This document shows positions 24,592 through 33,330 of a stretch of 64,000 bases of DNA, piece after piece (position 1 is the first letter of the stretch; each line of letters opens with the position of its first letter). The notes beneath the pieces were generated by a model. It ran no database searches, was not told where the DNA came from, and worked only from the letters and a program-made list of their open reading frames with translations. The translations under genes were made by a program, and so were the position numbers. Where the stretch lies: assembly GCA_965226855.1 (NCBI GenBank), contig CBDDEE010000031.1, forward strand, positions 248,001 to 312,000, written 5' to 3'. Origin of the DNA: JAUXJB01 sp965226855 (lineage in GTDB: Bacteria > Myxococcota_A > UBA9160 > SZUA-336).

Positions 24592-25506
24592 CTACTCGGA
24601 CACGCGCTCCGCAGACACCATTCTCGCCGGACCCCACTGGCTGAGAGCGATGCCGCCGAGAATGAGTGCGAGCCCCACGAGCGCGGTCCACTCCGGCTGC
24701 TCGCCGAACACAACCGCGCCGGTCAGGACCGCCACCACCGGCACGGGATAGTTCACCAGCGACAGAAAGGTGGGACCCGCCGAGGCCACGACCCGGAAGT
24801 AGACCACTGTGGCGACCGCCGTGGGGACGAGTCCGAGCCAGGCGAGCGCCGCAAGCGACTGCGCCGAAGGTGCGAGCTCTAGAGGCGAGTCCACGATCAG
24901 AGCCCCGGGCACGACCACGATGCTCGCGATCAAGAGGACGGCCGCCGCCGCCACCAGCGGGTGCGTCGCGGGCATGCGCCGCGCCAGAATGGCGTTGGTC
25001 GCGTAGCAGAGCGAGCCACCGAGCACCGCTCCCTGCCGCACCACGTCGCTCCCTCCGCTTCCGATCCCCAGGAGCGCCTCGGGCCCTATCAGCACGACGA
25101 CTCCGGCAAAGCCTAGCGCAAAGCCGCTGACCCGGTTGCGACTCAGGTACTCGCCAAGCACGAAGAAGTGCGCAAGCAGCAGAGTGACCAGTGGGTTCAT
25201 GGCCATGAGGATGCCCGCGACACCGCTCGCCACTCGCTCCTGTCCCCAGCTGATGAGATAGAAGGGCAGCAGGTTCCCCACGATTCCGAGAACGAGGAAG
25301 TGGAGCCAGATGCGACCTGGCGGGGGCAGACGCAGACCGGCCGCGCGCACCGCCACATAGAGGACCGCGGCTCCGCTGACGATGCGCCCGGCAGCAAGAC
25401 TCAACGGGGGGATGGACTGCACCGCCAGATGAATGAACGCGAAGCCCGTCCCCCACACGACCACGAGTACGAGAAGAGAAGCCCAGTCGCGGAGGCTGTG
25501 TCTCAT
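24592..25506 (-). CDS. EamA-family (DMT) transporter
   Basis: A 304-residue membrane protein with ten predicted helices in two EamA repeats (first about 10-145, second about 155-290). Features include VWGTGFAFIHLAV at the start of repeat one, FYLISWGQERVASGVAGILM, and GLVPTAVATVVYFRVV and LTGAVVFGEQPEWTALVG in repeat two. DMT proteins export small metabolites or amino acids; the substrate cannot be told. It runs the same way as typA, 35 bp upstream of it. Confidence 0.9.
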   Translation of the reverse strand: MRHSLRDWASLLVLVVVWGTGFAFIHLAVQSIPPLSLAAGRIVSGAAVLYVAVRAAGLRLPPPGRIWLHFLVLGIVGNLLPFYLISWGQERVASGVAGILMAMNPLVTLLLAHFFVLGEYLSRNRVSGFALGFAGVVVLIGPEALLGIGSGGSDVVRQGAVLGGSLCYATNAILARRMPATHPLVAAAAVLLIASIVVVPGALIVDSPLELAPSAQSLAALAWLGLVPTAVATVVYFRVVASAGPTFLSLVNYPVPVVAVLTGAVVFGEQPEWTALVGLALILGGIALSQWGPARMVSAERVSE

Positions 25507-25574
25507 GCTAGGAGGTGGGCTTCAGAGCCGCATCGATCCCGCATCATATTTCAATCGGGAGGGTGGAGGCGAGC

Positions 25575-26288
25575 TCAGGTCCCGGACCGCGTCTCGGGCC
25601 CGGCGAAGCCGTGCTCCGACAGCACGTGCGAGAGCTCTGCACCCTCGAACTCGGCCTCGAGATCCGCACTGCAGAGTCGGATCCCGTGGCGCTCGAGGTC
25701 TCTCGGCGCCCGCGGAAAGACGGCGGCAACGACGCCGCCGTCGGCACGGTCGCGCGTGAGCACGTGAAAGCCGCGGGCATGTCTGCGCAGCCAGGGGTCA
25801 CGCCAGAGTGCCCCACGCAGCTCAGCCGCTGTTTGGCGCCGACCGATCTCACGGCAGAGCTGGCGCACGCGGAAGCTCGGGCTCTCCCAGCTGTGCTCGA
25901 GAACGTCGCCGGACACGATCCAGCCTGTCTGGTGCACGATGCCGACGACCGCAATGTTTGCAGCGAATAGCAACACCAGGAGAGCCGTGAACGAGACGGT
26001 CCAGCGCGGCAGCCAGGCGCGTGCGCCTTCGTCCGCGTCGACGCCCCAAGATCGATAGAGCCAGCGCAAAGCGTGGTGCGCACCGACACCGAAGACCAGG
26101 AGGGTGAGCGCCGCGAAGAGGACCGAGCCGGGGTTCACCGAAACCTCGGGAATGACGCGCACCAGATAGGCGAGCCAACCCAGAGCCAGCAGGAACGGCA
26201 GGGTGAAGAGCCACATCCCTCCGGTGAGGGCTGAGACGAACAGCAGCAGGACCAAGGCCAGTAGAGCCTTGAGGATGCGCCGCAGCAT
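25575..26288 (-). CDS. Hypothetical membrane protein, operon partner 2
   Basis: The 237-residue protein starts with three to four hydrophobic helices (LKALLALVLLLFVSALTGGM, FLLALGWLAYLVRVI, and two more up to about residue 130) followed by a soluble C-terminal half rich in Arg and Asp. No known domain is recognised. Its ATG overlaps the TGA of the upstream gene (TGATG), so the two are translationally coupled. The protein may work together with that partner at the membrane. Confidence 0.7.
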   Translation of the reverse strand: MLRRILKALLALVLLLFVSALTGGMWLFTLPFLLALGWLAYLVRVIPEVSVNPGSVLFAALTLLVFGVGAHHALRWLYRSWGVDADEGARAWLPRWTVSFTALLVLLFAANIAVVGIVHQTGWIVSGDVLEHSWESPSFRVRQLCREIGRRQTAAELRGALWRDPWLRRHARGFHVLTRDRADGGVVAAVFPRAPRDLERHGIRLCSADLEAEFEGAELSHVLSEHGFAGPETRSGT

Positions 26289-26971
26289 CAGGACGCTCCG
26301 TCCTCGAACAACGCGTAGATCTGGTCGATGGGGAGCGCATTGATCTCTCCGTTCGTGAACAGCGCGAAGCGCTCGCGTCCGTAGATCCCGGGCTCGAACG
26401 CGAGTGGCGTCCGCGTCGCGTCCGGACGTGAGCCCCCTACGTAGATGTAGTGGAGGCCAGACGGATCGAGCACGGTCCAGACATGCTCGGGAAGCCCAGG
26501 CGCGTAGTCGTCGCGCGGGAAGCTGCCGCCGTTCAGCTCTGCGTACTGCCAGAGCGCGGTGCGAAGACGCTCCAGCTGCTGGCGCCTCGCGAGGCGCAGC
26601 TGATCCGATTCCGAAGGCGGCAGCGCCTGCCGGAGCTTGTAGGTCGCCCGGTCCCGCTCCCAGGCGCCCGGCGTCATCAGCTCGCGCGCACCCGAGATCA
26701 TTGTGAGCACAAGGTGGAAGACGAAGCCCCACAGGACGACGAAGGCCAGCGCGCCGCGGTAGGAGAGCCTGGGCAGGCGCTCGAAATCCAGGCCGAGCCG
26801 GTTCCAGATCCGCTGCACCGCCAGGCCCACGACCAGGACGACGAGCAGAAAGAGGGAGATCGTCTCGAGGCGCAGACGCGCCACGTCCGTCAGAAAGTAG
26901 ACCGGCATGCCCGCCAGCGCGGTCCCTGGCGCGAAAGCGAGCACTCCTGCCGGCAGCCACACCGCTCTCAT
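26288..26971 (-). CDS. Hypothetical membrane protein with pilin-like C-terminal segment
   Basis: The 227-residue protein has two to three hydrophobic segments (LPAGVLAFAPGTALAGM, ISLFLLVVLVVGLAVQRIW, LAFVVLWGFVFHLVLTMISG) and then a soluble part. The soluble part, RLRTALWQYAELNGGSFPRD followed by GLHYIYVGGSRP, resembles the region after the N-terminal helix of type II secretion pseudopilins (x-LR-x-A-x-x-Y-x-x-x-x-G-x-x-P), but there is no prepilin leader. No firm family. Divergent from the glutathione transferase gene. Confidence 0.68.
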   Translation of the reverse strand: MRAVWLPAGVLAFAPGTALAGMPVYFLTDVARLRLETISLFLLVVLVVGLAVQRIWNRLGLDFERLPRLSYRGALAFVVLWGFVFHLVLTMISGARELMTPGAWERDRATYKLRQALPPSESDQLRLARRQQLERLRTALWQYAELNGGSFPRDDYAPGLPEHVWTVLDPSGLHYIYVGGSRPDATRTPLAFEPGIYGRERFALFTNGEINALPIDQIYALFEDGAS

Positions 26972-27018
26972 GCAACCGCTTATCGGAACTTCACGCGAAC
27001 AGGTAGAATGGGGCCAAT

Positions 27019-27651
27019 ATGAAGCTCTACATGTTCCAGGTCGCTCCCAACCCAACGAAGGTGCGTCTCTACCTGGCCGAGAAGGCAGCGGGGGGCGGGG
27101 AGATCGACGTCGAGCAGGTGTCGATGAACCTGCCGAAGGGAGAGCAGAAGAGTCCCGAGCACCTGGCTCGAAACCCCTTCGGCAAGCTCCCGGTGCTCGA
27201 GCTGGACGACGGGACGCACCTGATCGAGTCACTCGCGATCATCGAGTACCTGGAAGAGCGCTTTCCCGAGCCTCCCCTGATCGGACGCGACGTGCAGGAA
27301 CGAGCCAGCGTGCGCGAGCTCGAGCGCGTGGCGGACCTTGGCGTGCTGCTCCCGGTCGGGCGCATCGTGCACGCCACGAACTCGCCGCTCGGCCTGCCGC
27401 CGGTTCCCGAAGTGGCAACGCTGTTCCGGGAAATCCTCCCCGAGGGGCTGAGATTTCTGGATTCAGCGCTCGCCGACGGTCGCCCTTTCCTTGCCGGCCA
27501 GAATCCGACCGTCGCGGACTGCACGCTCGCGGCCGCATTCCAGTTCGCGCGCTTCGGAAAGCTGGAGATCGATCCGGCGTTCAAGAACCTGGCGCGCTGG
27601 GACGCAGCGTACCGAGAGCGACCCGCCGCCACGAGCGTGCTCTCGCTGTAG
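27019..27651 (+). CDS. Glutathione S-transferase family protein
   Basis: A 210-residue cytoplasmic GST: thioredoxin-like domain (about 1-85) with KLYMFQVAPNPTKVRLYLAEK at the start, cis-Pro and gamma-Glu-binding residues in NPFGKLPVLELDDGTHLIESLAI, then an all-helical C-terminal domain with LAGQNPTVADCTLAA. Family members conjugate glutathione or reduce substrates with it; the specific substrate is unknown. ATG lies 9 nt after TAGAAT, so the leader is at most a few bases; only GGGG precedes it. Confidence 0.92.
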   Translation: MKLYMFQVAPNPTKVRLYLAEKAAGGGEIDVEQVSMNLPKGEQKSPEHLARNPFGKLPVLELDDGTHLIESLAIIEYLEERFPEPPLIGRDVQERASVRELERVADLGVLLPVGRIVHATNSPLGLPPVPEVATLFREILPEGLRFLDSALADGRPFLAGQNPTVADCTLAAAFQFARFGKLEIDPAFKNLARWDAAYRERPAATSVLSL

Positions 27652-27685
27652 ACGCATCAACGGCATACCCACCCGCACTCTCGGG

Positions 27686-27691
27686 TAGTAT
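27686..27691 (+). promoter_or_regulatory. -10 element TAGTAT, leaderless start of lyase gene
   Basis: TAGTAT ends 6 nt before the ATG at 27698. No Shine-Dalgarno precedes the gene. Confidence 0.5.
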
Positions 27692-27697
27692 CTCCAC

Positions 27698-28561
27698 ATG
27701 AGGCCACGTCAGCAGTTCCGAGCAGCAATCGAGTCCGGGGAGCCGGTGTTCGCACCTCTGTGTCTGACCCCGTTGACGGCGCGCATTGCGGAACAGCTGG
27801 GCTATCGGGCCGGCTACCTGAGTGGCGGGGCGCTCGGCTACGAGCTTGCGGTGTCGGAGGCGCTGCTCACGTTGACCGAGCTCGCGACTGCGAGCCGTCA
27901 GATCACGCGTCGCTCCGGGCTACCGTTGATCGTGGACGGCGGGGTAGGCTTCGGAGATGCGGTGCACAACGCCCGCACGATCTGGGAGCTGGAGGAGACC
28001 GGCGCTGCCGCGATCGAGCTCGAGGACCAGGTTGCGCCCAAGCGTGTCAGCCACCACCGGGGCATCGAGCATCTGATTCCGCGGGGCGAGATGGCGGCGA
28101 AGATCCGCGTGGCCGCGGGAGCACGCGTCGATCCCGACTTCCTGATCATCGCGCGCACGGGCGCGGTCCGGAACGAGAGCTTCGATTCCGCCATCGAGAG
28201 AGCGAAGGCGTATCGCGACGCGGGAGCCGACATCCTGATGCTCTTTCCCGCGAGTAAGGCAGAGTGGGAGCGCGCTCCAAAACTGCTCGATGCCCCGCTC
28301 GCGGCCATCACCTCTCTGGATGCGCGCACACCAAAAGAGTGGGCCGAGCTCGGCTGGTCCCTCGTGATCGATCCCTTCACCGCCCAGCTGCTGAGCGTGG
28401 ACGTCGTGCGCAAAGCCTACGCACGCTTCGCGGCAGAGGGCAACACGGGTACCAAGCTCGGCGGCGAACGGCTGCGCATGGCCTACGCCGAGCTATCGGA
28501 GCTGGCCGGACTGGAAGAGCTGTTCGAGATCGAGCGACAGACGACCGAACGGGGCACCTGA
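27698..28561 (+). CDS. Isocitrate lyase/PEP mutase-superfamily protein
   Basis: A 287-residue TIM barrel of the ICL/PEPM superfamily. Visible: YLSGGALGYELAVSEAL (substrate loop), LPLIVDGGVGFGDAVHNARTI with metal-ligand Asp residues, AAIELEDQVAPKRVSHH, and FLIIARTGA. In isocitrate and methylisocitrate lyases the loop carries the catalytic Cys (K-K/R-C-G-H); here it reads KRVSH, so Cys-based lyase chemistry is unlikely. Oxaloacetate decarboxylase-like or other C-C cleaving activity is possible. It is 46 bp after the GST gene but probably has its own promoter. Confidence 0.85.
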   Translation: MRPRQQFRAAIESGEPVFAPLCLTPLTARIAEQLGYRAGYLSGGALGYELAVSEALLTLTELATASRQITRRSGLPLIVDGGVGFGDAVHNARTIWELEETGAAAIELEDQVAPKRVSHHRGIEHLIPRGEMAAKIRVAAGARVDPDFLIIARTGAVRNESFDSAIERAKAYRDAGADILMLFPASKAEWERAPKLLDAPLAAITSLDARTPKEWAELGWSLVIDPFTAQLLSVDVVRKAYARFAAEGNTGTKLGGERLRMAYAELSELAGLEELFEIERQTTERGT

Positions 28562-28599
28562 TCCACCGCGCTCAGAGCTCGGCGGAACCGGTTGGGTCT

Positions 28600-29253
28600 T
28601 CAAGACGTCTGCCCCTTCAAGTAGGAGGGCAACGGGACGCCTGCCGGCAAGCGCTCGTCGGGGACGGGCGCTGCGGGAACGCCCGGAGCAATTGGAACGA
28701 CGCCGGCCCAGACGGGGTGCGCGTAGTCCACCTCGTCATCGATCGGACCGCCCTTGCGGATCTTCGCGGAGGCCTCGTCGAGCGAGAGCACTGCCACCTG
28801 CGTCTGCCGCAGCTCGTCGTCGTTCACCGGGCGGAGCTCCTCCCAGCGACCGGGAGCGAGGCGCTCGATGAAGCTGCGCAATGCGCGCAGGGCGTCGGCC
28901 GGCTCCTCGACCACGTCGGGACGGCCGTAGGCAATGACGGAGCGATAGTTGAGCGAGTGGTGGAAGCCAGATCGCGCCAGCACGAGACCGTCGAGCAGCG
29001 TGATCGTGACGCATACCTCGGCGCCGTGACGGATCGCGCGCATCAGCCCGCTGCCGCGCGAGCCGTGCAGGTAGAGCTCGTTCCCCTCTCGCCAGTGCGC
29101 GGTAGGGATGACGGCGGGATGACCGTCGAGCTCGAAGCCTACATGGCAGATCAGCGCCTCGTCGACAATCGCGTGAATCGTGTCCAGCTCGTAGCTGCCG
29201 CGATCGGGTCTGCGCCGGAGCCGTGTCCTGTCGGTCAGCTGCAATCGAGTCAT
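28600..29253 (-). CDS. Pyridoxamine 5'-phosphate oxidase-family (FMN split-barrel) protein
   Basis: A 217-residue flavin-binding split barrel. Segments such as LICHVGFELDGHPAVIPTAHW, NELYLHGSRGSGLMRAI and LDGLVLARSGFHHSLNYRSVIAYG are typical of the FMN-binding PNPOx-like group that includes small flavin reductases and F420-linked relatives. True PdxH is unlikely because the substrate-binding C-terminal motif is absent. ATG start; neither a strong Shine-Dalgarno nor a perfect -10 is seen immediately before it. Convergent with the lyase gene. Confidence 0.85.
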   Translation of the reverse strand: MTRLQLTDRTRLRRRPDRGSYELDTIHAIVDEALICHVGFELDGHPAVIPTAHWREGNELYLHGSRGSGLMRAIRHGAEVCVTITLLDGLVLARSGFHHSLNYRSVIAYGRPDVVEEPADALRALRSFIERLAPGRWEELRPVNDDELRQTQVAVLSLDEASAKIRKGGPIDDEVDYAHPVWAGVVPIAPGVPAAPVPDERLPAGVPLPSYLKGQTS

Positions 29254-29300
29254 GGGCGTAAGATGACAGGGCTCCTGAGGAAGGCAACATGCCAGACCGC

Positions 29301-29332
29301 CGCGCTGGGTTCCGCGCTGGGTTCCGCGCTGG
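29301..29332 (+). repeat. Short tandem repeat, 12-bp unit, 2.7 copies
   Basis: CGCGCTGGGTTC is present twice in tandem followed by CGCGCTGG, in the divergent gap between the PNPOx-like gene and the CoA-transferase gene. No function is suggested. Confidence 0.8.
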
Positions 29333-29389
29333 ATCTGGCAGTATAGAGGTTGGAATCCCCCTGACCCCCTTGACTGAGAGGGAACGACC

Positions 29390-30610
29390 TTGAGCGGAAC
29401 CTCCGAACAAGCGAATGCCGGTCCCCTGACGGGCTACCGCATCGTGGACGTCACGCAGGTGATCTCGGGTCCCGTCGCCACTCGGATCCTCGGAGATCAG
29501 GGTGCGGACGTGATCAAGATCGAGCCACCGAACGGGGACATGATGCGGGGCATGGGCGGAGGAAAGCGCGGGATGGCGCCTATCTTCGCGACCGCGAACC
29601 GGAACAAGCGCTCTGTTGTGCTCTCGTACCGGGATCCAGCGGGACTGGACGTGCTGAAGCGGATCGTGGGCGGCGCAGATGTGTTCATCCAGAACTTCCG
29701 ACCCGGAGCCGCGGAGGGCCTGGGGATCGGCGAGAAAGCGCTGCGATCAGTGAACCCGGAGCTCATCTACGTGTCCATCAGCGGCTTCGGGGAGACCGGA
29801 CCCTACGCGCACAAGCGCGTCTACGATCCGGTCATCCAGGCGGTCTCCGGACTCACCGCGATCCAGGGCGGTATCCGGGGCAAGCCGCAGATGATGCGCC
29901 TGATCATTCCCGACAAGGTGACCGCGCTGGCCGCGGCCCAGGCCGTCACAGCCGCGTTGCTGTCGAAGGAGCGGACTGGAAAGGGACAGCACGTCCGGCT
30001 CGCGATGCTCGACGCCGTGGTGGAGTTCATGTGGCCGGAGGGCATGGCCTACTACACGTACCTCGGAGATGACGTCAAGGATGCCACGCCTCCCGACCGT
30101 CGCGATCTGGTGTTCGACACGAAGGACGGATACATGATCGCCGGCACCGTCGCGCACCGGGAGTGGGTCGCGTTCTGCCAGGCCGTCGAGAAGCCGGAGT
30201 GGCTCGAGGACCCGCGCTTCTCGACCCCGGCCGGACTGGCCAGGAACGCCGAGGCCCGCATACAGCTGATGGCGAGCGTCATGGCCACCCGCACGACGGC
30301 TGAGTGGCTCGAGCGGCTCGACGCGGCGCAGGTGCCCTGCGCTCCGGTGCTCAGCCGGGACCAGCTTTCGCAGCACCCACAGATCATCGAGAACAAACTG
30401 ATCGTCGAGAGCGACGATCCCCGCACAGGTCGCATGCAGCAGGCTCGTCCCGCCGCGCGCTTCGAGGGTACGCCGTCTGGCCTGAACCGACCTGCGCCGC
30501 TCGTTGGAGAACACACCGACGAGGTGCTCCGCGAGACTGGCCTGGAGGCCGCCGAGATCGAGCGCTTGCGAGCTGACGGCCTCATCGGCTCGCCAGCGAC
30601 CGAGAGCTAG
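29390..30610 (+). CDS. Family III CoA-transferase (CaiB/BaiF)
   Basis: A 406-residue enzyme moving CoA between carboxylic acids. It opens with GPLTGYRIVDVTQVISGPVATRILGDQGADVIKIE, a signature of the family, then NRNKRSVVLSYRDPAGLDVL and QNFRPGAAEGLGIG, and the C-terminal HPQIIENKLI. The first codon is TTG, preceded by GAGAGGGAA, 5 nt away. First gene of a four-gene operon with enoyl-CoA hydratase, SDR and an isomerase, which suggests activation and breakdown of an organic acid. Confidence 0.92.
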   Translation: MSGTSEQANAGPLTGYRIVDVTQVISGPVATRILGDQGADVIKIEPPNGDMMRGMGGGKRGMAPIFATANRNKRSVVLSYRDPAGLDVLKRIVGGADVFIQNFRPGAAEGLGIGEKALRSVNPELIYVSISGFGETGPYAHKRVYDPVIQAVSGLTAIQGGIRGKPQMMRLIIPDKVTALAAAQAVTAALLSKERTGKGQHVRLAMLDAVVEFMWPEGMAYYTYLGDDVKDATPPDRRDLVFDTKDGYMIAGTVAHREWVAFCQAVEKPEWLEDPRFSTPAGLARNAEARIQLMASVMATRTTAEWLERLDAAQVPCAPVLSRDQLSQHPQIIENKLIVESDDPRTGRMQQARPAARFEGTPSGLNRPAPLVGEHTDEVLRETGLEAAEIERLRADGLIGSPATES

Positions 30611-30620
30611 GAGAGCGGAC

Positions 30621-31448
30621 ATGGAGACCATCGACACCGGAACCCACGAGCTGCTCTGCTCCGTCGAGGAGCGCGTCGCCACCCTCACGCTGAATCGGCC
30701 AGAGAAGCGCAACGCCCTGTCCGCTCAGCTCACCCCCGCGTTGCGCGAGATGCTGCTCGTGGTCGAGCGGGATCCCGGCATCGGATGCGTCGTGATCACC
30801 GGCGCCGGGACGGCTTTCTGCTCCGGAGGAGACGTGTCCGGGATGGGCGCTGGCGCTCCTAGCGCGGACGCTGGCCCGCCGCCCCCGCTCGAGTACAGCA
30901 TCCGCAACCTGCAACACAGACAAGAGACGCTGACGCTGCGTCTTCACGAGCTCGGCAAGCCCACGATCGCTGCACTGCCCGGGCCCGCGGCCGGCGCGGG
31001 TCTCTCCATCGCGCTTGCCTGCGACATCCGCATCGCCGCAGAGAGCGCCTTCATCACCACGGCCTTTGCGAACATCGGCCTGTCCGGGGACTACGGCGGT
31101 AGCTGGTTCCTAACCCAGCTCGTAGGCAGTGCGAAGGCGAAGGAGCTCTATTACACCGCAGACCGGGTTGGCGCGGACGAGTGCCTGCGGCTGGGGATCT
31201 TCAATCGCGTCGTGCCGGACGCGGAGCTCCCCGCCGCGACGCGCGAGCTCGCACAGCGCATCGCGAGCGGACCTCCCATCGCGCTCGGGTTCATGAAGGA
31301 GAACCTGAACCGCGCAGCCTTGGCGGATCTGAGGACCTGCCTCGCCATGGAGGCAGACCGGATGGCGCGCTGCTCCCGCACCGAAGACAGCCGCGAGGCC
31401 GTACGTGCGTTCATGGCGAAGCGAAAGCCCGAGTTCAAGGGGATATGA
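30621..31448 (+). CDS. Enoyl-CoA hydratase/isomerase family protein
   Basis: A 275-residue crotonase fold. VATLTLNRPEKRNALSAQL and the oxyanion-hole segment AFCSGGDVSGM lie in the N-terminal half, PTIAALPGPAAGAGLSIALACDIRIAAESA and FANIGLSGDYGGSWFL in the middle. The usual second Glu position reads GDYGG, so hydratase chemistry may be altered and isomerase or lyase activity is possible. ATG at 30621 follows AGGAGAG. It ends by overlapping the start of the next gene. Confidence 0.92.
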   Translation: METIDTGTHELLCSVEERVATLTLNRPEKRNALSAQLTPALREMLLVVERDPGIGCVVITGAGTAFCSGGDVSGMGAGAPSADAGPPPPLEYSIRNLQHRQETLTLRLHELGKPTIAALPGPAAGAGLSIALACDIRIAAESAFITTAFANIGLSGDYGGSWFLTQLVGSAKAKELYYTADRVGADECLRLGIFNRVVPDAELPAATRELAQRIASGPPIALGFMKENLNRAALADLRTCLAMEADRMARCSRTEDSREAVRAFMAKRKPEFKGI

Positions 31449-32194
31449 GCATGAGCAACACGAATCCCGTCGCCCTGGTCGTGGGAGCGGGCGACTTCAT
31501 CGGTAGCGCGATCGCGAAGCGCTTCGCGAGGGGCGGCTACACGCTCTGCGTGGGGCGCAGAAACGCCGACAAGCTCAAGACGCTCGTCGACGAGATCGAG
31601 AGCGACGGCGGCAAGGCGGTCCCTTTCACCCTGGACGCGCGCAAGGAAGAGCGCATCGAGGAGGTCTTCCGCACGATCGAGAACGAGGTAGGCCCGCTCG
31701 AGGTCGTGGTGTTCAATCCCGGCGGGAACGTCAACTTTCCCATCACCGAGACGACGAGCCGCGTCTTCTACAAGGTCTGGGAGATGGCCTGCTTCGGCGG
31801 GTTCTTGACCGGTCGGGAAGCCGCAAAGTACATGGTGCCGCGGGGCAAGGGCTCCATCTTCTTCACGGGCGCCACGGCCAGCGTGCGCGGCGGATCCGGC
31901 TTCGCGGCCTTTGCCAGCGCCAAGTTCGGCCTGCGCGCGCTCGCGCAGAGCATGGCTCGCGAGCTGGGCCCGAATAACATCCACGTCGCGCACCTGATCA
32001 TCGACGCAGGCGTGGACACAGCCTGGGTGCGGGAGATGCTCAAGAAGTCGCGCGGAGCGGACGCGTCCGACCTGCCACCAGACACCCTGATGAAGCCCGC
32101 CTCCGTGGGCGAAGCCTACTGGCAGATGCACAACCAGCCGCCTGACGCCTGGACCTTCGAGATGGACCTCAGGCCCTATGCGGAGAAGTGGTAA
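31445..32194 (+). CDS. Short-chain dehydrogenase/reductase family protein
   Basis: A 249-residue Rossmann protein: nucleotide-binding VALVVGAGDFIGSAIAKRF, FTLDARKEE, VVVFNPGGNV and GSIFFTGATASVRGGSGF. At the catalytic Y-x-x-x-K site it has FASAK, so Tyr is replaced by Phe while Lys is kept; this substitution is common in this subgroup but makes classical dehydrogenase catalysis doubtful. The ATG at 31445 overlaps the TGA of the hydratase gene (ATGA); a second ATG lies at 31451. Translationally coupled member of the CoA-transferase operon. Confidence 0.9.
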   Translation: MSMSNTNPVALVVGAGDFIGSAIAKRFARGGYTLCVGRRNADKLKTLVDEIESDGGKAVPFTLDARKEERIEEVFRTIENEVGPLEVVVFNPGGNVNFPITETTSRVFYKVWEMACFGGFLTGREAAKYMVPRGKGSIFFTGATASVRGGSGFAAFASAKFGLRALAQSMARELGPNNIHVAHLIIDAGVDTAWVREMLKKSRGADASDLPPDTLMKPASVGEAYWQMHNQPPDAWTFEMDLRPYAEKW

Positions 32195-32203
32195 GGAGGA
32201 CCC

Positions 32204-32812
32204 GTGCCCGTCAGCGTCGAGTTTTTGTTCGATTTCGGCAGTCCCAATGCCTACCTCTCGCACCTCGTGATTCCCGAGATCGAGGCGCGCACGGGCGAGA
32301 AGTTCACGTACGTTCCCGTGCTGCTCGGCGGCGTGTTCAAAGCTACGAACAACGTCTCGCCTGCGGTGTCGCTGCAAGGCATCAAGAACAAGGGCGAGTA
32401 CCAAGGGCTCGAGATGCGGCGCTTTCGCAAGAAGCATGGCATCACGAGCTACCGGGCGAACCCCCACTTCCCGGTGAACACGCTCCAGATCATGCGCGGC
32501 GCGATCGTCGCGCAGCGCGAGGGCTTCTTCGAGGAGTACGTGGACGAGATCTACCGCCACATGTGGAACGAGCCAAAGAAGATGGACGACGCCGAGGTGA
32601 TCCGCGCTGCGCTCGTCGAATCGGGCCTACCCGCAGACACCGTGCTCCAGGGCATCCAGGACCCCGGGGTGAAGAAAAAGCTCATCGAGAACACGGAAGA
32701 CGCCGTGACCCGGGGCGTATTCGGATCGCCGAGCTTCTTCGTAGGAGGCGAGCTCTTCTTCGGCAAGGACCGACTGCGCGAGGTGGAAGAGGAGATCGCG
32801 CTGCAGAAGTAG
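32204..32812 (+). CDS. 2-Hydroxychromene-2-carboxylate isomerase-like (DsbA-fold) protein
   Basis: A 202-residue kappa-class GST/DsbA-like protein. Start SVEFLFDFGSPNAYLSHLVIPE is diagnostic: the FDFGSP-x-AY motif carries the Ser that binds glutathione in HCCA isomerases. Later FPVNTLQIMRGAIVA and GVFGSPSFFVGGELFFGKDRL. HCCA isomerase works in aromatic (naphthalene) breakdown, though many relatives act elsewhere. GTG at 32204 follows AAGGAGG. Last gene of the four-gene operon, so a role in organic acid or aromatic degradation is plausible. Confidence 0.9.
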   Translation: MPVSVEFLFDFGSPNAYLSHLVIPEIEARTGEKFTYVPVLLGGVFKATNNVSPAVSLQGIKNKGEYQGLEMRRFRKKHGITSYRANPHFPVNTLQIMRGAIVAQREGFFEEYVDEIYRHMWNEPKKMDDAEVIRAALVESGLPADTVLQGIQDPGVKKKLIENTEDAVTRGVFGSPSFFVGGELFFGKDRLREVEEEIALQK

Positions 32813-32832
32813 GGCCGCGACCCTGCGAAGCG

Positions 32833-33270
32833 CTAGCCCGCCTGGCTCGCTACGTACGTGCGGAGGGCGTCGATGTCCTCCTCGAGGATGCGGTACGCGT
32901 CCAGGCGGTAGAGGTTCCTCGCACGGCGCCCGGAACGCAGCGCGCGCCAGACGCGGCGCGGCGTCACGAGGAGCCCAAACGCGAACGCGCCCAGGCGGTC
33001 GAGCCAGAAGAAGAAGTGGGTATGGCAGCCGCCGCTGCCGAGCTCCCAGCCGGCCAGCTCGAACTCACCGATCCAGGTCGTCTCGTACCCGGTCACCAGG
33101 TGGTGCACGTCGTGCAGGATCAGCGACTCCTTGATCTTGCCGACGAGGGGCAGGACCGGGAAACCGCCAATGCGGTACCAGCGCTCTTCGAGCCAATCCT
33201 CGACGCTCGACCCCTCCGGGAAGAGGCCCTGCTCCACAAAGTAGTGGGACAGTGCGTCCTTGGCAGTCAT
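32833..33270 (-). CDS. Coq4-like protein
   Basis: A 145-residue protein with the segment LILHDVHHLVTGYETTWIGE, matching the H-D-x-x-H-x-x-x-G-Y zinc-binding motif of ubiquinone-biosynthesis protein Coq4. The helix GEFELAGWELG follows, and the C-terminal half has a hydrophobic stretch (FFFWLDRLGAFAFGLLVT). It is shorter than Coq4 of yeast, which lies in quinone-synthesis complexes at the membrane. A quinone-related role is inferred from the motif alone. Its start lacks a strong ribosome site. Confidence 0.65.
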   Translation of the reverse strand: MTAKDALSHYFVEQGLFPEGSSVEDWLEERWYRIGGFPVLPLVGKIKESLILHDVHHLVTGYETTWIGEFELAGWELGSGGCHTHFFFWLDRLGAFAFGLLVTPRRVWRALRSGRRARNLYRLDAYRILEEDIDALRTYVASQAG

Positions 33271-33330
33271 ACCTGCAGAACCTTCATGATGATCTCCGCT
33301 CCGGCGCGCAGCTCACGGCGAACCCGGCAT

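Noticed and set aside
24557..25456. Open frame extending typA upstream by about 300 codons
   Set aside because: It is antisense-frame shadow of the EamA transporter gene on the same strand; TypA homology starts at 24556.
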